Source: Rubrobacter sp. (lineage in GTDB: Bacteria > Chloroflexota > Chloroflexia > Thermobaculales > Thermobaculaceae). From it: DNA of 46,134 nt. The stretch covers positions 1 to 46,134 of the forward strand of contig JADDPP010000491.1 in the NCBI GenBank assembly GCA_016781845.1, given 5' to 3'. The notes below the pieces were generated by a model that made no database searches, was not told where the DNA came from, and saw only the letters and a program-made list of their open reading frames with translations. The position numbers and the translations under genes are program-made. Below, in pieces: positions 7,419 through 16,900 of this stretch (the first letter of the stretch is position 1; every line of letters starts with the position of its first letter).

Positions 7419-7450
7419 CGACGCCGGCAGCCTTACGGTTGCTGGCGTCG
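7419..7450 (+). terminator. Hairpin terminator after cpaE
   Basis: CGACGCCGGCAGCC (7419-7432) pairs with GGTTGCTGGCGTCG (7437-7450): 14 bp with two G-U pairs and a TTAC tetraloop. There is no T-run, but the stem is very stable. It separates cpaE from the box-driven cpaF unit. Confidence 0.65.
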
Positions 7451-7469
7451 TGCCGTGTACAGGTTCTAC

Positions 7470-7534
7470 CTCAATTGAGCTAGGGAAAGACGGCTCATTT
7501 GCGCGATCTTGAGCCCGGCTCAATGCCTTATTCT
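7470..7534 (+). promoter_or_regulatory. Tad regulatory box, copy 3, with candidate -10 (upstream of cpaF)
   Basis: The most complete copy. It opens with the palindrome CTCAATTGAG (7470-7479), then the conserved core AGGGAAAGACGGCTCATTTG. It ends with TTGAGCC (7509-7515) and GGCTCAA (7517-7523), a perfect inverted pair with a 1-base spacer. TATTCT (7529-7534) lies 14 bases after the last TTGAGC, the same as in copy 2. The cpaF start is about 50 bases downstream. Confidence 0.68.
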
Positions 7535-7583
7535 CTCATTGTGACAGTGAGCAGGATAAGCAACTACAGGACGAGGTAAAGAG

Positions 7584-8996
7584 ATGGCGTTTTCGCTTTC
7601 TGACAGGCTAAACCCCCCAGCTGGACCAGATCACAGCTCGAACGGGCACAAGGCGCATAGGACAGCCGGGGTCGAGTTGCTCCAGCCAAATAGCAAGCTG
7701 GTGATCCAGCCCGTCTCCGACGTAGCTACTGGCCGCGTGAATTGGAAGGATCTCAAGGCCCGCGTACAACGCCGACTCGTCGAGGAGACCGACACATTCG
7801 GCGATGTTGATAACACCAACATCTCGCAGGTCCGGCGGACCCTGCAGGGGCTCTTCGACGAGGTGCTCGCGCAGGAGAACGTACAGCTTGCCCGGCCCGA
7901 CCGCGTGAGTCTCTTCGAGGCCGTTGCGGCGGAGATCCTCTCATTCGGGCCGCTGGAGCCGCTGCTGCGTGACGAGAGCATAACAGAGATCATGGTCAAT
8001 GGCCCGGACTCGGTCTGGGTAGAGCGCAAAGGCAACCTCGAGGAGACGAACGTTCAGTTCGAGAACGACGCGCACGTTCGACGGATCATTGACCGCATCA
8101 TCGCCCCACTGGGTCGGCGCTGCGACGAGGCCTCACCGATGGTGGATGCTCGCCTCCCAGACGGTTCGCGCGTAAACGCGATCATCCCGCCGCTCTCGCT
8201 CATAGGGCCAGTGATCACCATCCGAAAGTTCTCCACTGACCCGTTGACCTACAACGACTTGCTGCAGTTCGGCACGATCACGCCCCCGTTGCTCGATTTT
8301 ATCAAGGCCTGTGTGAAGGGCCGGCTGAACGTAGTTGTCTCAGGCGGCACAGGCTCTGGAAAGACGACACTGTTGAACGTGCTCTCCTCATTCATCCCTG
8401 ATGACGAGCGTATTGTGACGATCGAGGACGCGGCCGAGCTTCAGCTGCGGCAGCGGCACGTCGTACGCCTAGAGAAGCGCCCGGCGAACTCCGAGGGCAA
8501 GGGAGCGGTTGGTATCAGGGATCTCGTAGTCAACTCCCTGCGTATGCGCCCGGATCGCATCATAGTTGGTGAGGTGCGCGGTGGTGAGGCCCTTGACATG
8601 CTCCAGGCGATGAACACGGGCCACGACGGCTCTCTCACCACTGCACACTCGAACTCGCCGCGCGATACGCTCGCTCGCTTGGAGACGATGGTGCTGATGG
8701 CGGGTATGGATCTACCCCTCCGGGCCATTCGGGAGCAGATCGCGTCCGCCGTTGACCTGATCGTACACCAGGAGCGCCTGCAGGACGGCTCTCGCAAGGT
8801 GGTCAAGGTAACGGAGGTTCAGGGAATGGAAGGCGACACCATCGTCCTGCAGGACATCTTCGAGTACAGGCAGATGGGTGTGGTAGGTCGCCAAGTCATT
8901 GGCGAGGTAGTGAGCAAGGGGATAAGGCCAAAGTGCCTCGACAAGCTCGCCGTCCAGAACATCCACCTTTCCCCCTCCACGTTCCAGCACGCGTAA
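7584..8996 (+). CDS. cpaF: CpaF/TadA secretion ATPase
   Basis: A 470-residue motor of the Tad pilus, a type II/IV secretion ATPase that forms a cytoplasmic hexamer driving TadB/TadC. An N-terminal region (about 55-130) leads to the PAS-like domain (about 120-215, EIMVNGPDSVWVERKG). The C-terminal RecA-like domain has Walker A GGTGSGKT (254-261), the acidic box TIEDAAELQL (279-288), Walker B RIIVGEVRGGEA (325-336), and a His box GHDGSLTTAHSN (346-357). All catalytic motifs are intact. The first 50 residues are low-complexity and probably flexible. GAGGTAAAG precedes the ATG. It is the first gene of the cpaF-tadB-VWA/TadC unit. Confidence 0.96.
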   Translation: MAFSLSDRLNPPAGPDHSSNGHKAHRTAGVELLQPNSKLVIQPVSDVATGRVNWKDLKARVQRRLVEETDTFGDVDNTNISQVRRTLQGLFDEVLAQENVQLARPDRVSLFEAVAAEILSFGPLEPLLRDESITEIMVNGPDSVWVERKGNLEETNVQFENDAHVRRIIDRIIAPLGRRCDEASPMVDARLPDGSRVNAIIPPLSLIGPVITIRKFSTDPLTYNDLLQFGTITPPLLDFIKACVKGRLNVVVSGGTGSGKTTLLNVLSSFIPDDERIVTIEDAAELQLRQRHVVRLEKRPANSEGKGAVGIRDLVVNSLRMRPDRIIVGEVRGGEALDMLQAMNTGHDGSLTTAHSNSPRDTLARLETMVLMAGMDLPLRAIREQIASAVDLIVHQERLQDGSRKVVKVTEVQGMEGDTIVLQDIFEYRQMGVVGRQVIGEVVSKGIRPKCLDKLAVQNIHLSPSTFQHA

Positions 8997-9018
8997 CTCG
9001 GTCGGAAGGGATATCGCA

Positions 9019-9999
9019 ATGGACAGTAACACTTTGATTGGCTTAATTACAGGCGCGGGGGTCTTCATGTTCTTCGCTGGCCTGGCTGCTCACCTGTCGT
9101 ATGCTCGGTGGCAGAGCCGCTTGCAGGCGAGCATCGGCGCGTTCGTTGAGCCGACCATTACTGGAGTCCGGCAGCAGGAAGCACCTACCCCGTCCAGCAG
9201 CCTGGCTGATAGGATGAACAGCCGAGTACGACAGCTAAACGTAATCCCGAAGCTGAGAATTCAGCTAGCGGCGGCGGGCATAGACATGCCCGCCTCTCGC
9301 TTCCTTCTGCTACAGGTCGGGCTGACTATAGTAGGCGCCCTGTTGGGAATGGCCCTTCTCGCGAGTCAGCCCAGTCTTAGGCTCGTCGGCATGCTTCTCG
9401 GCGCTGTAATCTGCTACCAACTTCCCCGAGTCTACGTCAGTTTGCGGCGAAAGCGTCGTATAAAGGCCCTGGAGAACCAGCTCCCGGACGCGGTAGACGT
9501 ACTCGCCGGCGCCCTGGAGGCAGGCTCCAGCCTGCCTCAATCAATGGCAATGATCGGAAGGGAGATGGGAGATCCTATCTCCACCGAGTTCAACCGAGTT
9601 GTACGCGACCAGGAGCTTGGCTTGAACCAGCAGGAGGCGCTTGCACGAATGCTGGAGCGCTGCCCGAGCCCTGACCTGGACATGTTGATCACGTCCATCA
9701 ACATACAGTACAGAGTCGGAGGCAACCTGGCGAAGGTACTGCAGACGATCTCGCACACGATCCGTGAACGGATGCGAATACGCGGAGAGATCAAGACACT
9801 TACCGCGCAGGGACGTATCTCGGCCAAGGTAATCTCTGGAGTCCCATTCGGCATAGTGGGAGTCATCACCTTGATCAATCGTCCGTATATGATGCAGTTA
9901 TTCACGAGCACAGTCGGATGGGCATTAATCGGTACCGCCCTCTTCATGGTCGTGTTCGGTTACCTCGTAATGATCCGAGTAGTCTCGATAAAGGTGTAA
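9019..9999 (+). CDS. tadB: TadB-like inner-membrane platform protein
   Basis: A 326-residue type II secretion system F-domain protein. There is an N-terminal membrane helix (about 9-27), two central helices (about 95-135), a cytosolic F domain (about 150-255, opening ENQLPDAVDVLAGALEAGSSL) with the conserved RVGGNLAKVLQTISHTIRER segment, and two C-terminal helices. TadB with TadC forms the membrane base that couples CpaF rotation to pilin insertion. It starts 22 bases after cpaF with AAGGGAT upstream, and is followed by the VWA-TadC gene after five bases. Confidence 0.93.
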   Translation: MDSNTLIGLITGAGVFMFFAGLAAHLSYARWQSRLQASIGAFVEPTITGVRQQEAPTPSSSLADRMNSRVRQLNVIPKLRIQLAAAGIDMPASRFLLLQVGLTIVGALLGMALLASQPSLRLVGMLLGAVICYQLPRVYVSLRRKRRIKALENQLPDAVDVLAGALEAGSSLPQSMAMIGREMGDPISTEFNRVVRDQELGLNQQEALARMLERCPSPDLDMLITSINIQYRVGGNLAKVLQTISHTIRERMRIRGEIKTLTAQGRISAKVISGVPFGIVGVITLINRPYMMQLFTSTVGWALIGTALFMVVFGYLVMIRVVSIKV

Positions 10000-10004
10000 C
10001 CAAG

Positions 10005-11915
10005 ATGATTCAGACCTTTCGATACAAGCTTGGCCGGGTGTCGGCCGTACTTGCTGCTATACTCTGTCTCTGCCCGGTTACAGCTTATGGTGAAGGCAAG
10101 GTTGAGATCTCGGGTCAGGCAACCAACGGCCAGCCCAGGGTGAGCGTGTCGGTGAGCGCGACCGATGAGAAGGGGCTACCCATCCTGGGTCTTACGCCCA
10201 GGGACGTAACCGTCACTGAGAACGGAGTTCCGCAGACCGATGTTGTGCTGTATCCGTTCTACGAGCGTCCTACGCCGATAGACGCGGTCCTGGCTCTCGA
10301 CGCGAGCGGAGACATGAATGGGCAGCCCTTCGAAGATGTGAAGGTGGCTGCGAACGCATTCGTGAATGGCTTGGGACTGAATGATCAAGTCGGCGTCGTC
10401 AGCTTCGGGTTTGCCGCGAAGTTAGAGCATCCTCTCACGAGCGACACCAAGAGTATACGCAAGGCCATCGAGTCCATTAAGCTCACGCGCAACACGGCCT
10501 TGAACGATGCTCTCGTCGTCGCCACCAAGGAGGCCCGTCGTAGTAAAAACGTGCCTGTGGTCATCCTGATGACGAATGGGGTCAACTGGAAAAGCAAGCT
10601 TACGCAGGCGCAAGCACTCGAGCAGGTACTGCCTCTGAAAGTGCCGGTATTCACTGTAGCATTCGGCAACACCGTGGGGGAGAAGCCGTTGCAAGACTTC
10701 GCAAGGCTCACGGGTGGTAGGTACTATTCGGCTCTCAACGGCAGTCAGCTAGCAGAAGTTTTCGAGAGTATCTCGCAGCAGCTGCACCAGGAATACCGGC
10801 TCTCGTACAAGTCGAGCACGGTCGGTACTCCGGGGGACAAGGTCGATGTGCAGATCAGTATCAACAAGGGCAGCTTCGCGGCGGCGCAGCGCTTCAGCTA
10901 CTCGTACGCTGCTAGGGAGAGCGCCCGCGCAGCCGGTGTGCCTGTAAGCACTGGCAACTTGGCTGTGGTGACCGAGGGCAAGCCCGCACAACAGCCTGCG
11001 TCCATGCCGTTGAATGGCTACGGCCTGCCACTGGTCGCAGGGCTCGCCGCGCTCGCGCTAGCCTCTGGGGGCTGGCTGGCGAGCACGCAAAGCACGGTGC
11101 AGCGCCGTATGGAGACATACGTTTCCGCGCTTGCCCTTGGCACGGGCTCAACGGCCAGACGGCGGTCATCGCCCCTGGGTAAGCTCGCGCGACCGATAAT
11201 AAGTTTCACGTCTTCAGTACTGCTTCGCGTGCTGCCCGGCAAACATCAACGACAGTTGGCGGATAACCTGGCCGCGGCAGGCCACCCTTATCGCTGGAGG
11301 CTGGCGCAGTTCGTGACGCTGAAGGCGTTCGCCGGGCTCGTGCCCGCGGCTCTGATACTACTCGTGTCGGGCCAGATGTTTCTGGCCTTCACCGTGCTCA
11401 TGCTCGGATTCTATGCGCCGAACTTTTGGCTTGCACGGAAGGTCAAGCAGCGGCGCTCGAAGATTCGACTCCAAATGCCTGATGCGCTGGACCTACTGAC
11501 GATCGGCGTTGGAGCAGGGCTGGGCTTTGACGCCGCTATGCAGGAAGTCGTGCACAAGTGGGACAATGAGATCGCTCAGGAGTTCAATGCGGTGCTGGCC
11601 GAGATGAAGCTCGGTAAAACCAGGCGTGATGCGCTTAGGGCGATGGGCAAGCGGGTAGACATTCAGGAAATGAAGCTCTTCGTCGGCGCAATAGTGCAGG
11701 CAGAGGAGATCGGCATGGGGATAGGCCGGGCCCTGACGATTCAGGCCGAGCAGATGAGGCTGCGCAGGCGCCAGAAGGCTGAAGAGATGGCCCATAAGGC
11801 GGTGATTAAGATGATCATGCCAATGGTGTTCTTCATCTTCCCTGCGATCTTCATCGTGTTACTAGGACCGGCCGCTATGTCTATAGCCAAGTCATTCGCG
11901 GGAATGATGAAGTAG
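10005..11915 (+). CDS. tadC: VWA-TadC fusion: secreted VWA domain joined to a T2SSF platform domain
   Basis: A 636-residue fusion. Residues 1-29 are a signal or anchor segment (VSAVLAAILCLCPVTAYG). Residues about 34-88 are a beta domain (KGLPILGLTPRDVTVTENG) like the lead-in of VWFA-related proteins. Residues 92-265 are a VWA domain with altered metal site: D99-A-S101-G-D103 in place of DxSxS, T164 kept, and MTNG (189-192) in place of the usual TDG. A membrane helix at 340-358 leads to a cytosolic stretch, then two helices (about 437-475), the TadC F domain (about 485-595, opening MPDALDLLTIGVGAGLGFD) and two C-terminal helices. The start ATG 10005 follows AAGGTG, five bases after the tadB stop. 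VWA domains bind proteins, so a surface sensor or adhesin role coupled to the platform is inferred. One continuous frame spans the join. Confidence 0.9.
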   Translation: MIQTFRYKLGRVSAVLAAILCLCPVTAYGEGKVEISGQATNGQPRVSVSVSATDEKGLPILGLTPRDVTVTENGVPQTDVVLYPFYERPTPIDAVLALDASGDMNGQPFEDVKVAANAFVNGLGLNDQVGVVSFGFAAKLEHPLTSDTKSIRKAIESIKLTRNTALNDALVVATKEARRSKNVPVVILMTNGVNWKSKLTQAQALEQVLPLKVPVFTVAFGNTVGEKPLQDFARLTGGRYYSALNGSQLAEVFESISQQLHQEYRLSYKSSTVGTPGDKVDVQISINKGSFAAAQRFSYSYAARESARAAGVPVSTGNLAVVTEGKPAQQPASMPLNGYGLPLVAGLAALALASGGWLASTQSTVQRRMETYVSALALGTGSTARRRSSPLGKLARPIISFTSSVLLRVLPGKHQRQLADNLAAAGHPYRWRLAQFVTLKAFAGLVPAALILLVSGQMFLAFTVLMLGFYAPNFWLARKVKQRRSKIRLQMPDALDLLTIGVGAGLGFDAAMQEVVHKWDNEIAQEFNAVLAEMKLGKTRRDALRAMGKRVDIQEMKLFVGAIVQAEEIGMGIGRALTIQAEQMRLRRRQKAEEMAHKAVIKMIMPMVFFIFPAIFIVLLGPAAMSIAKSFAGMMK

Positions 11916-12008
11916 GGTCTGCCTCTGCAACGTGGGATAGACAACTGGGAGGACCCTCCATCTAATCCCGCCGTATCTCTCACTCTGCATAACTGAAGCT
12001 GACTGCAA

Positions 12009-12051
12009 CCTGTGGGTGTTGTCTTGCAGCCCGCGAGACAACACCCACAGG
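12009..12051 (+). terminator. Strong hairpin after the cpaF-tadB-tadC unit
   Basis: CCTGTGGGTGTTGTCT (12009-12024) and AGACAACACCCACAGG (12036-12051) form a perfect 16-bp stem with an 11-base loop. It is the longest perfect hairpin noticed in the window. No T-run follows. It ends the unit before the prepilin peptidase gene. Confidence 0.7.
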
Positions 12052-12107
12052 TATCTGATACAACGAACACTTGAAGAAACGCAGGATAGTAGCTGGGGTA
12101 CTTTGCT

Positions 12108-12758
12108 TTGACAGGCGTTGCCATCACTGCCTTACTCGGTGGAATGCTGGGTTGGCTCTTGGGTCAGGTCGCGATCACAGTTCCCACCATTGGTCTCAGC
12201 TCTCTACCCTCTGCCTTCACGGAGTTTACAACTAGGCCCCGTGCAGAGCACTGGGTTGGAGTGGTTGTCGGAGCCTCGGGTCTCAGCCTGGCCTACCTCC
12301 TGCAGGGCATGACGAGTGACCTCCTGATCACGAGCATATTCATGATCATACTTGTCCCAACGCTCATAATTGACCTGCGGCACCATCTGGTATACCCCCT
12401 GATGCCCCTGTCTGGGTTTTTGTTAGGCTTAGTCCTCAACCCGATAGGCGACAGAGTCAGCTTCGGCGATAGTCTGTTGGGTGGCCTCCTTGGCGCACTC
12501 GCGTTCCTGGGCTTGTTTCTGCTTGGGAGATTGCTGTTCCACGTCGACGCGCTCGGCTTCGGTGATGTCCTGCTCGCTGGAATGATAGGCGCCATGGTGG
12601 GTTTGGGGTTCGTGTGGGCCGCCCTGTTCCTCGGCTCCCTGTTCGGCGCCTTCGCAAGCATCGGACTCCTCCTTACGCGCCGGATGGGTAGGCGGGATTT
12701 CATCCCCTTCGGGAGTGGAATGTGTCTGGCGGCGATTCTAGTGCTGGCGGTGCAATAA
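12108..12758 (+). CDS. Type IV prepilin peptidase (A24, TadV/CpaA-like)
   Basis: A 216-residue polytopic membrane protease with about six or seven helices. Both catalytic aspartates are visible: D89 in LIIDLRHHLVY and D153 in the GxGD motif GFGDV (150-154). The N-terminal cysteine-rich methylase domain of PilD-type enzymes is absent, as in TadV/CpaA. It would cut the Flp and TadE precursors at their G/Q sites. The start is a TTG at 12108 with GGGG about 10 bases upstream; a later internal start would remove the first helix. It is followed after two bases by the DUF192 gene. Confidence 0.88.
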   Translation: MTGVAITALLGGMLGWLLGQVAITVPTIGLSSLPSAFTEFTTRPRAEHWVGVVVGASGLSLAYLLQGMTSDLLITSIFMIILVPTLIIDLRHHLVYPLMPLSGFLLGLVLNPIGDRVSFGDSLLGGLLGALAFLGLFLLGRLLFHVDALGFGDVLLAGMIGAMVGLGFVWAALFLGSLFGAFASIGLLLTRRMGRRDFIPFGSGMCLAAILVLAVQ

Positions 12759-12760
12759 CT

Positions 12761-13129
12761 GTGAAGGCTCCTGCAGGAAACGTGAGAGTTATTAATGTAC
12801 GCAACCGATATGTTCTTACTGATCGATGTAAAGTAGCCTCATCGCCGTTAGCTCGTCTTGTGGGACTGCTCAATCGCTCCCATCTTGAGCCGGGCGAAGG
12901 GTTGCTCATTCAGCCCTGCAACAGTGTCCACTCGTTTTTCATGCGATTCCCCATAGACGTACTGTTCATTGACTCCGAAGGCCGGGTACTCAAAACCTAT
13001 AGCCCGCTGAGGCAGTGGCGAAGCTCGACGCTGGTGCGCCGCGCGAAGCGAGCACTGGAGCTACCGCCGGGAACCATTGCTGCATCCGACACACGAGTCG
13101 GCGACGTGATCGCATTAGAGCGGTCCTGA
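12761..13129 (+). CDS. DUF192 family protein
   Basis: About 122 residues, with family features: an opening like RVINVRNRYVLTDRCKVASSPLARLVGLL, the central PCNSVHSFFMRFPIDVLFID motif, and a C-terminal ALELPPGTIAAS...GDVI. DUF192 proteins are small beta-barrel proteins of unknown role, often exported; no signal peptide is seen here. The GTG at 12761 lies two bases after the upstream stop. A GTG at 12782 with AGGAAAC just before it would give a start close to the usual family N terminus. The tight spacing puts it in the prepilin peptidase transcript, which may link it to pilus biogenesis. Confidence 0.82.
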   Translation: MKAPAGNVRVINVRNRYVLTDRCKVASSPLARLVGLLNRSHLEPGEGLLIQPCNSVHSFFMRFPIDVLFIDSEGRVLKTYSPLRQWRSSTLVRRAKRALELPPGTIAASDTRVGDVIALERS

Positions 13130-13460
13130 CGCGACCCGCAAGTCTCCTGTTCCTGTCTTTCGTGGATTTGTGCAAGCTGGGATTCTAAGCTGTGCAGCTA
13201 CCTGAGCGCTGGTCTGCCACCATCGTCCACCGAGCGACCGCCCAGACTTTTCACCCAATGTTAGCCTGTGTATTTACCGATTGTTTACGTCTAACCTCTA
13301 CAATGTCTGTGCAGACCCTTCGCGCTCTAGTCGTGCGCGGTGGGCTAAGTATTTCCAGCCGTGATCTGTGGCTGGTCGCAGGTTATTCAGCGTGACTGGT
13401 GACCTAAGCGAATATTCCTGTCTGACATTAAGAGTAGTGCTCTTGCCCGCTGTCTAAGTG

Positions 13461-13689
13461 CATAGGTCACAAGTTAAGCCTTTAGCGGTGTTGTCAAGCA
13501 GCAATTCTCGCCCTGTGGCCGCTCAGCTACTCGCCTACGATGGGTGTTGAGTGGTCCTCGCAAGCCGATCGCTACGTCGAGCGGGGGGCGGAGCGGTCAC
13601 TTCGAGTCTGGATGGTTGCCTGAGAAACGCCTCTCAGAGCGAAAACTGTCGCTTGACAGGCAGGCGAATTACTTAACTTGTGACCTATG
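13461..13689. mobile_element. 229-bp MITE-like non-autonomous element
   Basis: Terminal inverted repeats are perfect over 18 bp: CATAGGTCACAAGTTAAG at 13461-13478 and its complement at 13672-13689. The symmetry continues imperfectly to about 58 bases, with a second perfect block TGTCAAGC at 13492-13499 and its mirror 13651-13658, both 13 bases inside the ends. The 9-base direct repeat GTCTAAGTG lies immediately outside both ends (13452-13460 and 13690-13698), a textbook target-site duplication. There is no transposase frame inside. It would be moved in trans by a related insertion sequence. It sits about 250 bases before the histidine kinase start and could alter its promoter. Confidence 0.88.
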
Positions 13690-13785
13690 GTCTAAGTGGA
13701 CTGTCTCTGCTTCCGACTTTCAGTACTTGTGTCCCATAGACGGGATGCATTGGGCACAGTAGTATATTTTTAGGCGAGGTTGTGA

Positions 13786-13800
13786 TGGTACCAGGTACCA
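13786..13800. promoter_or_regulatory. Palindrome upstream of the kinase gene, candidate operator
   Basis: TGGTACC-A-GGTACCA: two 7-base arms around one base, 140 bases before the kinase start. The symmetry is suited to a dimeric regulator. No partner copies were seen elsewhere in the window. Confidence 0.35.
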
Positions 13801-13939
13801 GTGATGGCGATACCTTGTGGATAGCATCTTGCTTTTGGTTGACGAATCTAAACATTGCCCGTGCCCGTTAGGGCGCAATCACGGAAGTCAGGATTACCAG
13901 CACCCCCAGGAACTCTGATAGTCATGGTAAGGAGCTACT

Positions 13940-16900
13940 ATGCTCACGGCTGACCTTCGACCAGTACACAATAGCTGCAAAGACACTACTCGCGACCGAC
14001 TTGGAGGGCCGGTTGAGCGAAGCTTTATGTCACCCCATGAGGGCATTGAGGCAACGTTGCAACTGGTCGTGAAGCACCTCCATGCGACCTCGAGCTTCCT
14101 CCTGCGTGTTAGTGAGGAGGGAAGCGCCAAAATCGTCGCTGCTGTCGGTGCATTAGATGGATCGGGACAACAGGCAGGGAAGGCTGAGGAGTTGCCCGAG
14201 AGCATTCTGAGCTCCATTCCCCGTTCTGTGTCGACATCACCCATACCGATGGGGTCACCACCAACCGACCCCGCTGCCTCCATCAACCTGCGGACCCTAT
14301 CACTTCCTGACATTGATGGTTATGCGCGCGTGCCTGTCATCATGCCGGATGGTACACTCTTTGGTCTGCTCTGCGTGCTCCGTTCGGACGCTGAACCCCT
14401 CACAACTGGACACCGCGATGCGCTCAATCTGTTCGCACGGGTTATTGCAACTCAAGCTCAACTTGGCGAACGCAAGTGGGCAGAGGAGGAGGCCCGTCTG
14501 CTGCGCGCAGTCGCGCTGGCTATCAGTGAAACAGAGGATATGCCCTCTGCTTTGCGCGCTGTACTCTGCCGGGTGTGTGACATCACGGGTTGGGCCTTTG
14601 GACAGGTATGGGTTCCAAGGACCGATGGTGCAGGGCTTGAGTGTGGCCCGTCCTGGTACAGCAGCTGTGATGGTCTGGAAAGCTTCAGATCCATGAGCGA
14701 ACGTCTTACTTTTCTACCCGGTACGGGACTTCCGGGACGCGCATGGCTCACGAAGAGGCCAGTCTGGGCGCGGGACGCGACTGCGGAACCGGACTTTGTG
14801 CGAGTCGCCAGCGCGAAAGAGGCAGGTCTTCGGGCGGCTATGGCGATTCCGGTGCTCGCCAACAACGATGTAGTGGCCGTACTTGAGTTCTTCGTGTTTG
14901 AGGAGCGTCAGGAAGACGATTGGCTTGTTGCTCTTGTATCCACCGTTGCTTCTCAGGTGGGGGCAATTATACAGCGTAAGCGTGCTGAGGATGAGCTGCG
15001 TGTCCAGAACGAGTACCTGGCAGCTCTCCATGAGACGGCGCTGTCCCTGATCAACCGCTTGGACGTGAACGACTTGCTCCAAACGATCATCACGCGCGCG
15101 GCGGCCCTGGTGGGAACAACGCACGGCTATATATACCTGGCGGATCCAGAACGGACCGGGATAGAGGTGGGCTTCGGGACAGGTGTCTTCGCCAAGTACG
15201 TGGGCTACCGTCTCGAGCGCGGGGAGGGCTTGGCGGGGAAGGTCTGGCAAACGGGCCGATCGATCGTAGTGGATGATTACGATGAGTGGTCAGGGCGCAA
15301 GAATGGGTTCGATCGAAGCATCTTCCACGCCGTAGTAGGTGTACCGTTGAAGTCGGCTGGACAGGTGCTCGGTGTGATTGGGCTAGGGCGCATCGAGTCG
15401 GGTCGGGGGTTTGCGAGCAGCGAAGTGGCTTTGTTGACTCGGTTCGCCGAACTGGCATCGATAGTGCTCGACAACGCTCGACTCTACACCTCAGCTCAGC
15501 AACAGCTGGCGGAGCGAAAACGGGCAGAAGAAGCTCTGCGTATCAGCGAGGAGCGGTTTCGGGCAATCTATGAGAACGTAGCTGTCGGTATAGTCATTCT
15601 TGATGACAACCATCGAGTTGTTCAGAGTAATCCTGCGTTGGAGCAGATGCTGGGATATTCGCGGGAAGAGCTTACAGGTCGGACTTTCGCCGAGCTTATG
15701 CACCAGGACGATGCTGCGACGGATGAGTACCTCCACCAGGAGCTGGTAGCAAGGCACCGAGACAACTATCAGGTCCAGAAGTGCTTCCTCCGTAAGGATG
15801 GTCGTATTGTCTGGGGTCGTCTCGTCGTTTCTCTTCTGTACAACACGGAGGATAAGCCTGCCTTCTCGATTGGCATGGTGGAGAATATCACCAACCGGAA
15901 AGTGGCGCAGCAGGCACTGAGAGAGAGTCAGGACCGTTATCGCAGTCTGGTGGAGTTGTCTCCCGAGGCGATTGTCGTGTATTCCGAAGGCAAGGTAGTC
16001 TACATCAATCCAGCTGGCATTGACCTGCTCGGCGCTCGCACTCGCGAGGAGATTATCGGCAAGTCGGTATCCCAGTTCCTCCAACCGGAATACCTGGAGC
16101 GAATGGCTGCACGAGAGGCCCAGCTTGGGCAAGAAAGCTCAATCCTGACACGGACCGAGGCACAGGTTTTCCGGCTCGACCGTCAGGCCATCGACATTGA
16201 ATTAGTCGGAAGCATGGTCACATACCGGAGTAGGCCAGCTGTGCAGCTGATTATCAGGGACATTACGGAGCGCAAACGGGAGGAAGCAAAGCGTGCCGAG
16301 TTGCTGGCAGCAGAGCAGGAGCAGTCGAGACGTCTTCAAGAGCTCTCGGTCATGAAAGCTGATTTCACAGCCATGGTCGCCCATGAGCTGGGCTCGCCGC
16401 TAGCGGCCATTCGTGGGTACGCCGACATGCTCGGTACCGGGGAACTATCCGCGCCGGAGCAGGCACAGGCGCTCGCGGCAATTCAGGCCCAGACCGATAC
16501 ACTTGCGTCGCTGGCTAACGACGTTCAGGCCGCGGCGTCTATAGAACGTGCCGACTTCTGCGTTCAACTTCGTGAGATCCCACTCGCCCTGCTGCTGGAC
16601 AGAGCCAGCGCGTTCGCGAGGACACTCTCCGGCCACCATCCATTCACTATCACTGCCACTCCAGAAGTCGTGGTGCGTGCGGATCCGGAACGAATAGGGC
16701 AGGTCCTTCGCAACCTGCTGAGCAATGCGGCCAAGTACTCCCCGGATGGCGCCCCTGTGGAGTTGAGAGCATCTGTTCGTGACCAACGCGTGCGCATTGA
16801 GGTGGCGGACGAAGGATTCGGAATACACGAGGATGACCTGCGTCGTATCTTCGAGAAGTTTGGCCGAGGCCGAGATCGGTCAGGGGGGAAGGTTGCCGGC

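Larger units (their letters stand above)
13130..13939. other. Large gap upstream of the hybrid kinase
   Basis: An 810-base gene-free stretch, the longest in the window. It contains the MITE-like element (13461-13689) and the palindrome at 13786-13800. AAGAG (13430-13434) and CTCTT (13440-13444) form a tiny hairpin. The remainder shows no supported coding frame; short open frames lack ribosome sites. Confidence 0.6.

Noticed and set aside
13544-13762. Open frame of 72 codons overlapping the MITE, possible transposase remnant
   Set aside because: It runs out through the right terminal repeat, has no transposase motif and no ribosome site.
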